Assembly (NCBI GenBank): GCA_030426665.1
Contig: JAUHYD010000012.1
Location: 94,444-158,443 of the forward strand
Direction of reading: 5' to 3'
DNA length: 64,000 nt
From: Bacteroidia bacterium
Lineage (GTDB): Bacteria; Bacteroidota; Bacteroidia; Chitinophagales; Chitinophagaceae
The notes under the pieces were generated by a model, which saw only the letters and a list, made by a program, of their open reading frames with translations, ran no database searches and had not been told where the DNA came from. Below are positions 1 to 7,541 of the stretch, piece after piece (within the stretch, counting starts at the first letter, position 1; every line of letters starts with the position of its first letter). The position numbers were made by a program, and so were the translations under genes.

Positions 1-124
1 TTTTCCGTTCACATTCCTGTCAGCAGGGAGAATATTTTTTGAATGTCGATTTTAAAGTTGCATTATTGCCCCGAAATCATTATAACAAGCTTGTTTATAT
101 TCTGAAGTTATCGTTACTTTTACG

Positions 125-132
125 TAACTTTG
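125..132 (+). promoter_or_regulatory. Possible -7 element upstream of queA
   Basis: TAACTTTG matches the Bacteroidota -7 consensus TAnnTTTG and lies 30 bases before the queA start. No good TTG -33 element is seen at the expected 17-20 base spacing, so this is only a weak call. Confidence 0.35.
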
Positions 133-161
133 CACACTTTTAATCAACATGCTCCTTATAT

Positions 162-1211
162 ATGAAGTTGTCACAGTTTAAGTTTGAATTGCCGTTAAAT
201 TTAATTGCTCAGCATCCTGCAAAAATGCGTGATGAAAGCCGTCTGATGGTTATCCATCGCGATACCGGTAAGATAGAACACAAAGCGTTTAAAGACATTC
301 TTGGGTTCTTTCATGACAAGGATGTTATGGTTGTAAATAATACCAAGGTGTTTCCGGCGCGACTTTATGGTCGTAAAGAGAAAACGGGTGCAAAAATCGA
401 AGTGTTCCTGTTGCGTGAGCTGAACAAGCCTAATCATCTTTGGGATGTTATTGTTGACCCGGCTCGTAAGATAAGGGTTGGTAATAAACTATACTTCGGT
501 GAAAATGATGAATTGGTAGCAGAGGTAATTGATAATACGACATCGCGCGGTAGAACAATACGTTTCCTTTTTGATGGTACTGATAAGGAGTTTAGAGGGA
601 TGCTTGACCTTTTAGGTGAAACACCCCTGCCAAAGTACATCAAGCGTAAGCCGGAGGAAGAAGATAAAGAGCGCTACCAAACGGTTTATGCCAAGTATGA
701 AGGGGCCGTTGCTGCACCAACTGCCGGTATGCACTTCAGTAGGGAACTTATTAAGCGGTTGGAGATTGTTGGTGTGAAGTTTGCAGAGGTTACACTGCAT
801 ACCGGGCTTGGTACTTTCCGTCCGATTGAAGTAGAAGATCTGTCAAAACATAAGATGGATGCTGAGTACTTCAAGATAGATGACTATTCTACTAATCTGG
901 TTAATAATGCTAAGATTGAGAACAGACATATTTGTTCAATCGGTACTACTACCATGAGGGCGTTAGAAAGTTCGGTTACTGCGAGAGGCTTACTAAAGCC
1001 GGATGAGGGTTGGACAAATGTATTTATACATCCGCCATATAACTTCTCAATTGCAGATTCTTTAATTACAAATTTCCATTTGCCAAAGACAAGTCTGATG
1101 ATTATGGCATGCGCTTTTGCTGGTTACGATTTGATGATGGAAGCTTATGAAACAGCAATAAAAGAGAAGTATCGATTCTTTAGTTATGGAGATGCGATGC
1201 TGGTGCTTTAG
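162..1211 (+). CDS. queA: S-adenosylmethionine:tRNA ribosyltransferase-isomerase
   Basis: QueA transfers and isomerises the ribosyl part of SAM onto 7-aminomethyl-7-deazaguanine in tRNA, giving epoxyqueuosine in the queuosine pathway; it is cytosolic. The 349-residue length is normal for the family. Family-typical segments are visible: an N-terminal [17 protein letters not shown] stretch, [13 protein letters not shown] near the middle, [11 protein letters not shown], and the C-terminal [13 protein letters not shown]. The ATG at 162 gives the expected N-terminus, with no clear Shine-Dalgarno sequence. It stands alone and is followed by a strong hairpin terminator. No other queuosine genes are adjacent. 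Confidence 0.96.
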   Translation: MKLSQFKFELPLNLIAQHPAKMRDESRLMVIHRDTGKIEHKAFKDILGFFHDKDVMVVNNTKVFPARLYGRKEKTGAKIEVFLLRELNKPNHLWDVIVDPARKIRVGNKLYFGENDELVAEVIDNTTSRGRTIRFLFDGTDKEFRGMLDLLGETPLPKYIKRKPEEEDKERYQTVYAKYEGAVAAPTAGMHFSRELIKRLEIVGVKFAEVTLHTGLGTFRPIEVEDLSKHKMDAEYFKIDDYSTNLVNNAKIENRHICSIGTTTMRALESSVTARGLLKPDEGWTNVFIHPPYNFSIADSLITNFHLPKTSLMIMACAFAGYDLMMEAYETAIKEKYRFFSYGDAMLVL

Positions 1212-1246
1212 TAAATTGATAATTAAAAGTAACGTATAAATATTGG

Positions 1247-1278
1247 GGCTTGTTGGCATTTGCTGACAAGCCTTTTTT
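1247..1278 (+). terminator. Rho-independent terminator of queA
   Basis: An 11-bp stem (GGCTTGTTGGC with GCTGACAAGCC, two wobble pairs) with a 4-base loop is followed by six T. It lies 35 bases after the queA stop. Confidence 0.85.
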
Positions 1279-1299
1279 ATTTCACCTAATTTCTGAAAA

Positions 1300-1824
1300 A
1301 TGAAAATTGTTATCGAAACAGAACATCTTTTATTACGGGAGTTGTCATTGAAGGGAGGTGACCCTGAATTTATTTTGGAGTTGGTGAACACCAAAGGTTG
1401 GTTGAAGTATATCGGCGACAAAAAGGTAAAAACAACTGAAGATGCAGCAAAGTATATATCTGATGGGCCAATGGCAAGCTATGTCAAGCATGGTTTTGGA
1501 TTGTGGTTAGTGGTTCGGAAGGAAACAAACGCTGCAATCGGGATCTGTGGAATACTAAAAAGAGAAACATTGGTGCACCCTGATCTTGGTTTTGCTTTTC
1601 TTCCCCGGTATGAAGGCTGTGGTTTTGCTTTCGAGGCAGCGACCGGTACCTTGACCTATGCTAGGGGTGAGTTGAAGCTAACGACACTTGAGGCGATAAC
1701 AGTACAAAGTAATGTGCGATCAATCGCCCTTCTCGAACGATTAGGGTTTTCCCGAAAGCAAAGCCAATCAATGAAGAACGATGAAAATGAATTGCTAGAA
1801 ATGGAACTGGACTTGACAAAATAA
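1300..1824 (+). CDS. GNAT family N-acetyltransferase (RimJ/RimL-like)
   Basis: The 174-residue protein has the layout of RimJ/RimL-type GNAT acetyltransferases, which move an acetyl group from acetyl-CoA to an amine. It opens with ETEHLLLRELSLKGGD, has GIGLW-like central strands (HGFGLWLVV, AIGICGILKR), then a helix with GCGFAFEAA in place of the usual GxGxA acetyl-CoA loop, and ends with NVRSIALLERLGF, the typical C-terminal motif. The substrate cannot be told from sequence. The gene sits alone between the queA terminator and the convergent deoxyhypusine-synthase-like gene. Confidence 0.85.
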   Translation: MKIVIETEHLLLRELSLKGGDPEFILELVNTKGWLKYIGDKKVKTTEDAAKYISDGPMASYVKHGFGLWLVVRKETNAAIGICGILKRETLVHPDLGFAFLPRYEGCGFAFEAATGTLTYARGELKLTTLEAITVQSNVRSIALLERLGFSRKQSQSMKNDENELLEMELDLTK

Positions 1825-1859
1825 AACCGGTGAACGACTCATTGAGCAGCCCACCGGTT
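1816..1859 (-). terminator. Terminator between convergent genes
   Basis: AACCGGTG (1825-1832) and CACCGGTT (1852-1859) form a perfect 8-bp stem. Read on the minus strand the stem is followed by TTTTATTTTG, so it should end transcripts of the deoxyhypusine-synthase-like gene. It directly overlaps the stop of the GNAT gene. Confidence 0.6.
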
Positions 1860-1880
1860 CCATAAAATGTGTTATTTGTT

Positions 1881-2855
1881 TTACCAGCCCAGCAAGTAAC
1901 CAAATATAAGCGGCGCAACAATTGTGGCATCGCTCTCTACTATGAACTTTGGCGTGTTTATGTCGAGTTTACCCCAAGTTATCTTCTCATTAGGTACAGC
2001 GCCACTATATGAGCCATAGGAAGTGGTGCTATCACTTATCTGGCAGAAATAACTCCAGAAGGGAACATCATGCCACTCCAAATCCTGATACATCATTGGA
2101 ACCACGCATATCGGGAAATCTCCAGCTATACCTCCGCCAATCTGGAAGAAGCCAACGCCCTTTCCTGAGGAGTTGTTGCGGTACCAGTCTGTTAGCCACA
2201 TCATATACTCTATGCCGCTCTTCATGGTTGAAGGCTTCAACTCGCCTTTTATGCAGTAGGATGCAAATATGTTTCCCATAGTGCTGTCTTCCCACCCAGG
2301 TACAATTATCGGAATGTTTTTTTCTGCCGCGGCAATCATCCAGCTATGTTTGGGGTCTATTTCATAATCGTTTTTCATTACTTCACTCAGCAGTAACTTG
2401 TACATGTATTCGTGGGGTAGGTAGCGTTCACCTTTTTCTTCAGCATCCTTCCATATCTTGAAGATGTGGTGTTGGATTTTTCTGAATGCCTCTTCCTCCG
2501 GTATACAAGTATCGGTAACACGGTTAAAGCCCTGCTCCAGCAAATCCCATTCTTCTTTTGGGCTAAGGTCGCGGTAGTGAGGTACACGTTTGTAGTGACT
2601 GTGGGCAACCAAATTCATGATGTCTTCTTCGAGGTTGGCGCCGGTACAGCTGATTATTTGTACTTTATCCTGACGAATCATCTCGGCAAACGAGATGCCG
2701 AGCTCCGCAGTACTCATGGCTCCGGCAAGCGATACTAGCATCTTTCCGCCCTCAAGCATATGGGTCTCATAGCCTTTGGCTGCATCCACCAATGCGGCTG
2801 CATTGAAGTGGCGATAATGGTGTTGTATGAATTCTGAAATCGGTCCTTTTTTCAT
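1881..2855 (-). CDS. Deoxyhypusine synthase family protein
   Basis: The 324-residue protein belongs to the deoxyhypusine synthase family. In eukaryotes and archaea that enzyme transfers a butylamine group from spermidine to a lysine of eIF5A, using NAD. Bacterial members have other or unproven roles, including homospermidine synthesis. The key lysine lies in TWGKLD near residue 296 and matches the WGK motif of the enzyme that carries the butylimine intermediate. NAD-site glycines are seen in GFFQIGGGIAGDFP, and SGAVPNE is also conserved. Bacteria lack eIF5A, so the substrate here is probably a polyamine or an unknown protein. The ATG at 2855 is preferred; an upstream TTG would add three residues. 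It lies downstream of citrate synthase, behind a terminator. Confidence 0.85.
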   Translation of the reverse strand: MKKGPISEFIQHHYRHFNAAALVDAAKGYETHMLEGGKMLVSLAGAMSTAELGISFAEMIRQDKVQIISCTGANLEEDIMNLVAHSHYKRVPHYRDLSPKEEWDLLEQGFNRVTDTCIPEEEAFRKIQHHIFKIWKDAEEKGERYLPHEYMYKLLLSEVMKNDYEIDPKHSWMIAAAEKNIPIIVPGWEDSTMGNIFASYCIKGELKPSTMKSGIEYMMWLTDWYRNNSSGKGVGFFQIGGGIAGDFPICVVPMMYQDLEWHDVPFWSYFCQISDSTTSYGSYSGAVPNEKITWGKLDINTPKFIVESDATIVAPLIFGYLLGW

Positions 2856-2885
2856 GTTTCCCAATTATAGTGTGTGGACAATATA

Positions 2886-2924
2886 CTAAAAAAGAAAAGC
2901 AAGCAGTTTTCCTGCCTGCTTTTC
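2886..2924 (-). terminator. Terminator of citrate synthase gene
   Basis: The arms 2894-2906 and 2912-2924 pair over 13 bp with one wobble pair. On the minus strand the stem is followed by a T-rich tract. It separates citrate synthase from the deoxyhypusine-synthase-like gene. Confidence 0.8.
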
Positions 2925-2958
2925 GAAATATGCAACTAAGTCAAGGTTGGTAGCTTAA

Positions 2959-4278
2959 TTATGCAACTGACTCTGACTCTTTAATAAATCTTTTCACCCA
3001 AGCTGTCGTTACAGACTTCGGACGCTCTAATGGCATGCCAAGTGCTCTGTCCCAACAAAGGCTGGCAAGTACACCCAGTGAGCGAGCAACACCGAACAGC
3101 ACTGTGTAGAATTCTTCCTCCACAAGACCGTAGTGTTTCAATAATGCGCCGGAGTGTGCATCAACGTTTGGCCATGGGTTTTTGATTTTACCCGTAGCTT
3201 CAAGAATTGACGGTGCAACTTTATATATATTCCAAACGGTTTGAATTGTTGGGTCATCCGGACAGTGACGTTTTGCAAATTCCATTTGTGCAACAAAACG
3301 TGGGTCTGTCTGTCTCAATACCGCATGTCCGTAACCAGGAACTACTTTTCCTTCTGACAAGGTCTTCTTAATGTATTCCCCGATTTGTTCCTCAGATGGC
3401 ATATTGGTATTCAGCTCTTCGCACATATTTTCTATCCAGCGGATAACTTCCTGATTAGCCAATCCGTGAAGTGGTCCTGCAAGACCTGTCATACCTGCAG
3501 CGAATGCTAGATATGGATCGCTAAGTGCAGAACCTACCAGATGAGTAGTGTGTGCAGATACGTTTCCACCTTCATGGTCAGCATGAATAGTAAGGTACAA
3601 GCGCATCAACTCTCTGAAACCGTCGTTGTCATAGCCAAGCATGTGTGCAAAGTTGGCACTCCAGTCCAGCATGCCATCCGGCTGAATGTGGTCGCCGTTT
3701 TTGTATTTTCTACGATAAATGTAAGCAGCCACTCTTGGTAGGCGTGCAATCAATGTCATCGTATCTTCGTAAACATACGCCCAATGGTCTTTCTTGCTTA
3801 TGCCTTCCTTATATGCTTTAGCGAATTTAGATTCTGTTTGCAACGCCAGTAACGCCGCTGTAAACTGTGTCATTGGGTGAGCGGTTGCAGGGAACGACTC
3901 AATAACATTAAACACATAATTGGGTACATGTGACCGACGAGCCCATGTGGCTGAGATATGCTCAACGTCTTGCTGAGAAGGTAATTCGCCTATCAGCATC
4001 AGATGGAATAGACCTTCTGGTAGTGGCTCACTGCCATTGTCTGCCTTCGGTAACTTTTCTCTCAGCTGTGGTATTGAGTATCCACGGAAACGGATACCGT
4101 CATTTGCATCCAGCAATGAGGTTTCAGTAACTAGTCCCGTGATGCCTCGCATGCCCGAGTAAATCTGTGATAAGGTAACTTCATCAATCTTTTTGTCGCC
4201 ATGCTGCTCCAATAAACTTTTGACATCTTTACTTTGTTCGACTGCCTTTTCTTTGAAAAGGTCTTTAATGTAACCCAT
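2959..4278 (-). CDS. gltA: Citrate synthase, mitochondrial/eukaryotic type
   Basis: Citrate synthase condenses oxaloacetate and acetyl-CoA, the entry step of the TCA cycle. The 439 residues resemble the type I mitochondrial enzyme rather than the hexameric Gram-negative form. Typical segments are the N-terminal [16 protein letters not shown] and [35 protein letters not shown] (a catalytic-histidine region), [11 protein letters not shown], and [15 protein letters not shown] with the catalytic histidine. [12 protein letters not shown] near the C-terminus carries the catalytic aspartate region. The ATG at 4278 has a -7 element about 45 bases upstream. It is a single-gene unit closed by a terminator. 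Confidence 0.95.
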   Translation of the reverse strand: MGYIKDLFKEKAVEQSKDVKSLLEQHGDKKIDEVTLSQIYSGMRGITGLVTETSLLDANDGIRFRGYSIPQLREKLPKADNGSEPLPEGLFHLMLIGELPSQQDVEHISATWARRSHVPNYVFNVIESFPATAHPMTQFTAALLALQTESKFAKAYKEGISKKDHWAYVYEDTMTLIARLPRVAAYIYRRKYKNGDHIQPDGMLDWSANFAHMLGYDNDGFRELMRLYLTIHADHEGGNVSAHTTHLVGSALSDPYLAFAAGMTGLAGPLHGLANQEVIRWIENMCEELNTNMPSEEQIGEYIKKTLSEGKVVPGYGHAVLRQTDPRFVAQMEFAKRHCPDDPTIQTVWNIYKVAPSILEATGKIKNPWPNVDAHSGALLKHYGLVEEEFYTVLFGVARSLGVLASLCWDRALGMPLERPKSVTTAWVKRFIKESESVA

Positions 4279-4322
4279 ATATGTGTTTGTTATTCAGTAA
4301 CAGGAAATTTTATTAACGCAAA

Positions 4323-4330
4323 CAAAGGTA
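4323..4330 (-). promoter_or_regulatory. Possible -7 element of citrate synthase
   Basis: On the minus strand TACCTTTG matches TAnnTTTG and lies 45 bases before the citrate synthase ATG. A convincing TTG -33 box was not found. Confidence 0.4.
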
Positions 4331-4461
4331 ATAAAAGACTGCTTACTTAGTGTGAAGAAAGAATTAAATTGCGCGCACAAGGCAGACTATTTTTTCCTGT
4401 GAGATTGACTGCTCAATTTTTACCGATACAAATGATTTCAAAATAAATTTGATCAACAGTA

Positions 4462-4491
4462 TTGCGAGAATGAAAATGACGCTTATCTTTG
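4462..4491 (+). promoter_or_regulatory. Promoter of the tRNA-Val array
   Basis: TTG (4462-4464), a 19-base spacer and TATCTTTG (4484-4491) match the Bacteroidota promoter pattern TTG-N17-20-TAnnTTTG. Transcription would start near 4498 and first cross the broken tRNA at 4535 and then the intact tRNA-Val. Confidence 0.7.
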
Positions 4492-4534
4492 CAGTCCCTT
4501 AGGCAATAGGGGAACACAAAAAGTTCTTTAAAAA

Positions 4535-4604
4535 GGGAGCATAGCTCAGCTGGTTCAGAGCATCCCGATTTATAATCGGGAGGGTCGCAGTTCGAGTTTG
4601 AATA
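4535..4604 (+). pseudogene. tRNA remnant with hairpin in place of anticodon arm
   Basis: The first 30 bases (acceptor 5' strand GGGAGCA plus the D arm) are identical to the nearby tRNA-Val. The anticodon arm is replaced by TCCCGATT-TAT-AATCGGGA (4563-4581). The T arm cannot pair (it reads GCAG-TTCGAGT-TTGA) and there is no 3' acceptor strand. The formal anticodon would be UAU, but the missing T and acceptor stems argue against a working tRNA. A repeat beginning with AGTTCTTTAAAAA precedes both this copy and the intact tRNA, so this looks like a duplicated and damaged 5' half. Confidence 0.75.
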
Positions 4605-4627
4605 GGAAAATTTAGTTCTTTAAAAAA

Positions 4628-4702
4628 GGGAGCATAGCTCAGCTGGTTCAGAGCACCTGCCTTACAAGCAGGGGGTCCGCGGTTCGAACCCGTGTGCTCC
4701 CA
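4628..4702 (+). tRNA. tRNA-Val (anticodon UAC)
   Basis: A complete 75-base cloverleaf. The acceptor stem is GGGAGCA (4628-4634) with TGCTCCC (4695-4701), and the discriminator is A. The anticodon stem CCTGC/GCAGG encloses the loop CTTACAA, giving anticodon TAC. The T arm is CGCGG-TTCGAAC-CCGTG. CCA is not encoded. A strong terminator follows after eight bases. This is the only intact tRNA in the array. Confidence 0.95.
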
Positions 4703-4710
4703 CACCCAAA

Positions 4711-4736
4711 GCCCTCGAGAAATCGAGGGCTTTTTT
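4711..4736 (+). terminator. Terminator after tRNA-Val, repeat copy 1
   Basis: GCCCTCGA-GAAA-TCGAGGGC is a perfect 8-bp stem, extended by flanking A/T pairs, followed by six T. The T tract runs directly into the ATG of the broken GIY-YIG gene, so that gene has no room for its own promoter. Confidence 0.9.
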
Positions 4737-4991
4737 ATGTCCATGAGTTTCGTAGTATACATATTGCACTCGTTATCTACAGATCGGTATTACGTTGGTC
4801 AAACAAACGATATTTAAGACAGATTGTTGCGTCATAACGCAGGTAGATGCAAGGCAACAAAAGTCGGTCGCCCTTGGGAAGTAGTCTATACAGAGTCTTA
4901 TCATACTCGAGCAGAAGCTTATAATCGTGAGCTGCAAATCAAATCTTGGAAGAGCCGAACTGCCATTACAGAATTAATCGAAGGAAAGTAG
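4737..4991 (+). pseudogene. GIY-YIG endonuclease copy 1, broken by a nonsense codon
   Basis: In frame from 4737 to 4991 this copy encodes the same 84-residue GIY-YIG domain protein as copy 2 at 5120-5374. Codon 27 is TAA (4815-4817) where copy 2 has GAA. The stop falls two codons before the catalytic arginine, so only a 26-residue stub can be made. No frameshift is present and the rest is nearly identical to copy 2, so the loss looks recent. The stop codon TAG at 4989 lies inside the following tRNA remnant. Confidence 0.85.
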
Positions 4992-5085
4992 CATAGCTTG
5001 GCTGGTTCCGTGCATCCCGATGCAATCGGGAGGGTCTGCGGTTCGAACCCGCCCCGATGAAAAATCGGGACAAGTTGTGCTCCCA
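4988..5085 (+). pseudogene. Hybrid tRNA remnant with two CCCGAT hairpins, copy 1
   Basis: This segment has a D-arm-like start (GCATAGCTTGGCTGGTT), a hairpin TCCCGAT-GCA-ATCGGGA (5015-5031) where the anticodon arm should be, a good T arm (GCGG-TTCGAAC-CCGC), then an inserted second hairpin CCCGAT-GAAAA-ATCGGG (5053-5069), and the tRNA-Val acceptor 3' strand TGCTCCC-A at 5078-5085. The 5' acceptor strand is damaged. The 3' half and the terminator behind it match tRNA-Val almost exactly. It is not a working tRNA by sequence; whether it folds or is processed is unknown. Confidence 0.75.
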
Positions 5086-5093
5086 CACTCAAA

Positions 5094-5119
5094 GCCCTCG
5101 AGAAATCGAGGGCTTTTTT
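5094..5119 (+). terminator. Terminator, repeat copy 2
   Basis: The same hairpin as at 4711 (GCCCTCGA-GAAA-TCGAGGGC plus six T), again ending directly at the ATG of a GIY-YIG gene. Confidence 0.88.
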
Positions 5120-5374
5120 ATGTCCATGACTTTCGTAGTATACATATTGCACTCATTATCTACGGATCGGTATTACGTTGGTCAGACAAACAATATGGAA
5201 GACCGATTGTTGCGTCATAACGCCGGTAGGAGCAAGGCAACAAAAGTCGGTCGTCCGTGGGAAGTAGTCTATACGGAGTCTTATCAAACCCGAGCGGAAG
5301 CGTATAATCGTGAGCTGCAAATCAAATCTTGGAAGAGCCGAAAGGCCATTACAGAATTACTCGAAGGAAAGTAG
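5120..5374 (+). CDS. GIY-YIG nuclease domain protein (UPF0213-like), copy 2
   Basis: An 84-residue single-domain GIY-YIG protein. The GIY motif appears as VYI (residues 7-9) and the YIG motif as YVG (19-21). The catalytic arginine is R29 in MEDRLLRHN and the metal-binding glutamate is E65 in NRELQIKSWK. Such domains cut DNA by a metal-dependent reaction; the role of stand-alone UPF0213-type members is not settled. The ATG at 5120 matches copy 1; the frame stays open further upstream, but that part is tRNA remnant and terminator. Expression would need read-through of the terminator. The gene ends inside the next tRNA remnant. Confidence 0.88.
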   Translation: MSMTFVVYILHSLSTDRYYVGQTNNMEDRLLRHNAGRSKATKVGRPWEVVYTESYQTRAEAYNRELQIKSWKSRKAITELLEGK

Positions 5375-5468
5375 CATAGCTTGGCTGATTCAGTGCATCC
5401 CGATGCAATCGGGAGGGTCCGCGGTTCGAACCCGCCCCGATGAAAAATCGGGACAAGATGTGCTCCCA
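5371..5468 (+). pseudogene. Hybrid tRNA remnant with two CCCGAT hairpins, copy 2
   Basis: Nearly identical to the remnant at 4988-5085, with hairpins at 5398-5414 and 5436-5452 and the acceptor 3' strand at 5461-5467. It is followed by a decayed version of the terminator (about 5469-5491, GCCCTCTGGAAATCCGGG) and an ATGTTCATGAAG that resembles the start of a third GIY-YIG copy, which then breaks off. Confidence 0.72.
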
Positions 5469-5648
5469 AAGCCCTCTGGAAATCCGGGTGAATTTATGTT
5501 CATGAAGTGAGTCAATATGTTATCCTGTTTTTTTAGCCCTAGCTTTCTTAGTTAAAATTAATCTTATCTCGAGTATTACTGTTTGAATGCACTTCGTCGC
5601 TATAGGTATACACGAAACAACTTACCTTAGCAGTAAAATATATGCTCC

Positions 5649-6449
5649 ATGAAAATGATGCTAAAACAAATAGTTGTGTTGAGTTTATTCCTCGGGATCT
5701 TTGTCAACATTGCGTTTGCGAAGGGAGACATTAGAAAGGAAGAAGTTTCGTACAGCGACAACGGTGTGACGCTGAAAGGTATGGTGGTATATGATGCAGA
5801 CATAGAAGGTGAACGACCTGCAATTGTTGTAGTGCCGGAGTGGTGGGGTAATAATGAATATGCCAGAATGCGTGCGACAATGTTGGCGGAGCTCGGTTAT
5901 ATCGCTATAGCTGCGGATATGTACGGCGATGGTAAAATTGCGAATGACCCAAAGGAAGCAATGGCGTATTCGGATCCATTTTACAAAGACCCTTCTCTGG
6001 GTAAGAGTCGCATAGAAGCTGCTATCCGTAAGGTTTTGGAATATCCCGAGGCAGACCCGGATAATGTTGCTGCGATAGGTTACTGCTTCGGTGGTAGTAT
6101 GGTGCTTAATGCAGCCAAAATGGGAACACCTTTAAAGGGTGTTGTCAGTTTTCATGGAGGGCTGAAAATAGCACCAGCTGCGAAGGGTAGCGTAACAGGT
6201 AAAATATTAGTTTGCCATGGTGCGGCAGATAAGTTTGTATCTGAAGAGGATGTAAAGGAATTTAGAGGAAACCTTGACGAGGCCGGAGTGGATTACAAGT
6301 TTATTGTCTATCCGAATGCGACACATGCATTCACCAACCCAGACGCTACAGCGAGCGGTAAGAAGTTTAAGTTACCAATAGAGTACAATGCTGCTGCCGA
6401 CAAGAAATCGTGGGCTGATATGAAGTCTTTTTTTGAGGGTTTGTTTTAG
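5649..6449 (+). CDS. Secreted dienelactone hydrolase family protein
   Basis: A 266-residue alpha/beta hydrolase of the dienelactone hydrolase family, which opens lactone or ester bonds with a Cys-Asp-His triad. A signal peptide covers about residues 1-24 and ends in NIAFA, so the mature enzyme is probably periplasmic. The nucleophile cysteine is in GYCFGG near residue 146, the acid is in HGAADKF near 192 and the histidine in NATHAF near 226. VPEWWGNNEY early on is also typical. The natural substrate is unknown. The gene stands alone downstream of the tRNA/GIY-YIG array. Confidence 0.9.
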   Translation: MKMMLKQIVVLSLFLGIFVNIAFAKGDIRKEEVSYSDNGVTLKGMVVYDADIEGERPAIVVVPEWWGNNEYARMRATMLAELGYIAIAADMYGDGKIANDPKEAMAYSDPFYKDPSLGKSRIEAAIRKVLEYPEADPDNVAAIGYCFGGSMVLNAAKMGTPLKGVVSFHGGLKIAPAAKGSVTGKILVCHGAADKFVSEEDVKEFRGNLDEAGVDYKFIVYPNATHAFTNPDATASGKKFKLPIEYNAAADKKSWADMKSFFEGLF

Positions 6450-6481
6450 AATATGCGAAAATTGTCGTTAGATTATTCTGG

Positions 6482-7450
6482 TCAGTATCTTTTGTTTATA
6501 CTCATGATGCGTTGTTTGAAAGTCCAGGTGTGAATGGTAGAGTCATCAACTTTCTTTTCTAGTATTAGAGTGCTGTCTGCAAGTAATTGGTAGTGGAATT
6601 TGCCTGAGAGGTAGTAATACCCCGGACCTCTTGATATGCTTATTCTGTTTCGTTTATCAGATATCTGCAGACTGTGATTTTGTTCGTTGACAGCGTATAT
6701 TTTATAGCCGTCCCAGTTGTTTGCACGGTCATTTATTTCGCTGTATTCCTCCCAGGATCCGAAGTATGATTTCAGTAAGTGGTGGGGTAGTGTGCTGTCA
6801 TTTAGCTGCTCTGAGATAAGCGTAAATTCCTTTGGGTAGCCATGAAACCAATCCCCTGTGAGGACGTTCTGGCCACTCTTTCCGTAGTCGGCGCGAAGCT
6901 TTTTTGTGACGGGATACCCAATAAGAATAACTGCAACTATAATTTCGGGTATTATGAATTTATGCTTTTGAGGCAAGTGAAATAATGTATGTATTATCTG
7001 TAGTGCTTTCTCACGGTCAAACATAATAATGATGAGGTTGAGCACCAGCAAGACAACCGACAGTATTTTTGTGTCTTGCCAGAGGTGCAACCCGAAATTT
7101 GTCAGGCATACGCCTACTGTCATGGGTAGTAGCATGATCGCCCCGAAAAGCGCTGTACGCCTGAATAATAGAAGGCATGCAGGTATGAATTCGAACAGGC
7201 CGAGTAGAACCTGAAACCAGAGAGAATGTCCAAGGAATGCCCACGTGAGCTGTACGCCTGTGAGGTATTCAAGTGGTTGCTGGTATGCTGAAGTTGGGCC
7301 GGCAATAGCATTAAACTGCATGCCCGTAATTTTCATCGTTCCGAAGGAAACCATCATTGCTCCTAAAAAGTACCTGGCAACGGTATGGTATAGCTGCGGT
7401 TTCCTGAATACAGAAATAGCACTTCGTAAAATTGATTTTGAATGGGACAT
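6482..7450 (-). CDS. DoxX-like membrane protein
   Basis: The 322-residue protein starts at the ATG at 7450; the frame is open further upstream but that part would overlap the divergent regulator. The N-terminal half has several membrane segments (around residues 25-200, for example YFLGAMMVSFGTMKI and IILPEIIVAVILIGY-like stretches), arranged like DoxX/MauE-type proteins. The C-terminal 120 residues are soluble, rich in Trp and Tyr, and start near GDWFHGYPKEF. No catalytic motif is recognised. It is divergent from the Crp/Fnr regulator and may share its promoter region. Confidence 0.6.
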   Translation of the reverse strand: MSHSKSILRSAISVFRKPQLYHTVARYFLGAMMVSFGTMKITGMQFNAIAGPTSAYQQPLEYLTGVQLTWAFLGHSLWFQVLLGLFEFIPACLLLFRRTALFGAIMLLPMTVGVCLTNFGLHLWQDTKILSVVLLVLNLIIIMFDREKALQIIHTLFHLPQKHKFIIPEIIVAVILIGYPVTKKLRADYGKSGQNVLTGDWFHGYPKEFTLISEQLNDSTLPHHLLKSYFGSWEEYSEINDRANNWDGYKIYAVNEQNHSLQISDKRNRISISRGPGYYYLSGKFHYQLLADSTLILEKKVDDSTIHTWTFKQRIMSINKRY

Positions 7451-7541
7451 TTTTGAAGCCTGTACAAAGCAAATTAGCAATAAATCGATTAATAGTGGAA
7501 GATGTGCGCCTATTCCGGCGCGAATATTATCTTTATGGGTT

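Larger units (their letters stand above)
4708..5473 (+). repeat. Tandem 383-bp direct repeat (terminator + GIY-YIG + tRNA remnant)
   Basis: Two consecutive units with a period of 383 bases (ATG 4737 to ATG 5120), each made of terminator, GIY-YIG gene and hybrid tRNA remnant. A truncated third unit begins after 5469. Differences between the units are mainly single bases. Confidence 0.88.

Noticed and set aside
4535..4604. Working tRNA-Ile with anticodon UAU
   Set aside because: The acceptor 3' strand and T stem are missing, and the arm that gives UAU is a perfect CCCGATT palindrome like those inserted in the other remnants.
4499..4762. An 87-residue open frame on the minus strand
   Set aside because: It is the complement of tRNA-Val, the tRNA remnant and the terminator; it has no protein-like features.
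7500..7520. GCGCC-TATTCC-GGCGC as an operator between the DoxX-like gene and the Crp/Fnr gene
   Set aside because: Only five base pairs per arm, so it can easily arise by chance.
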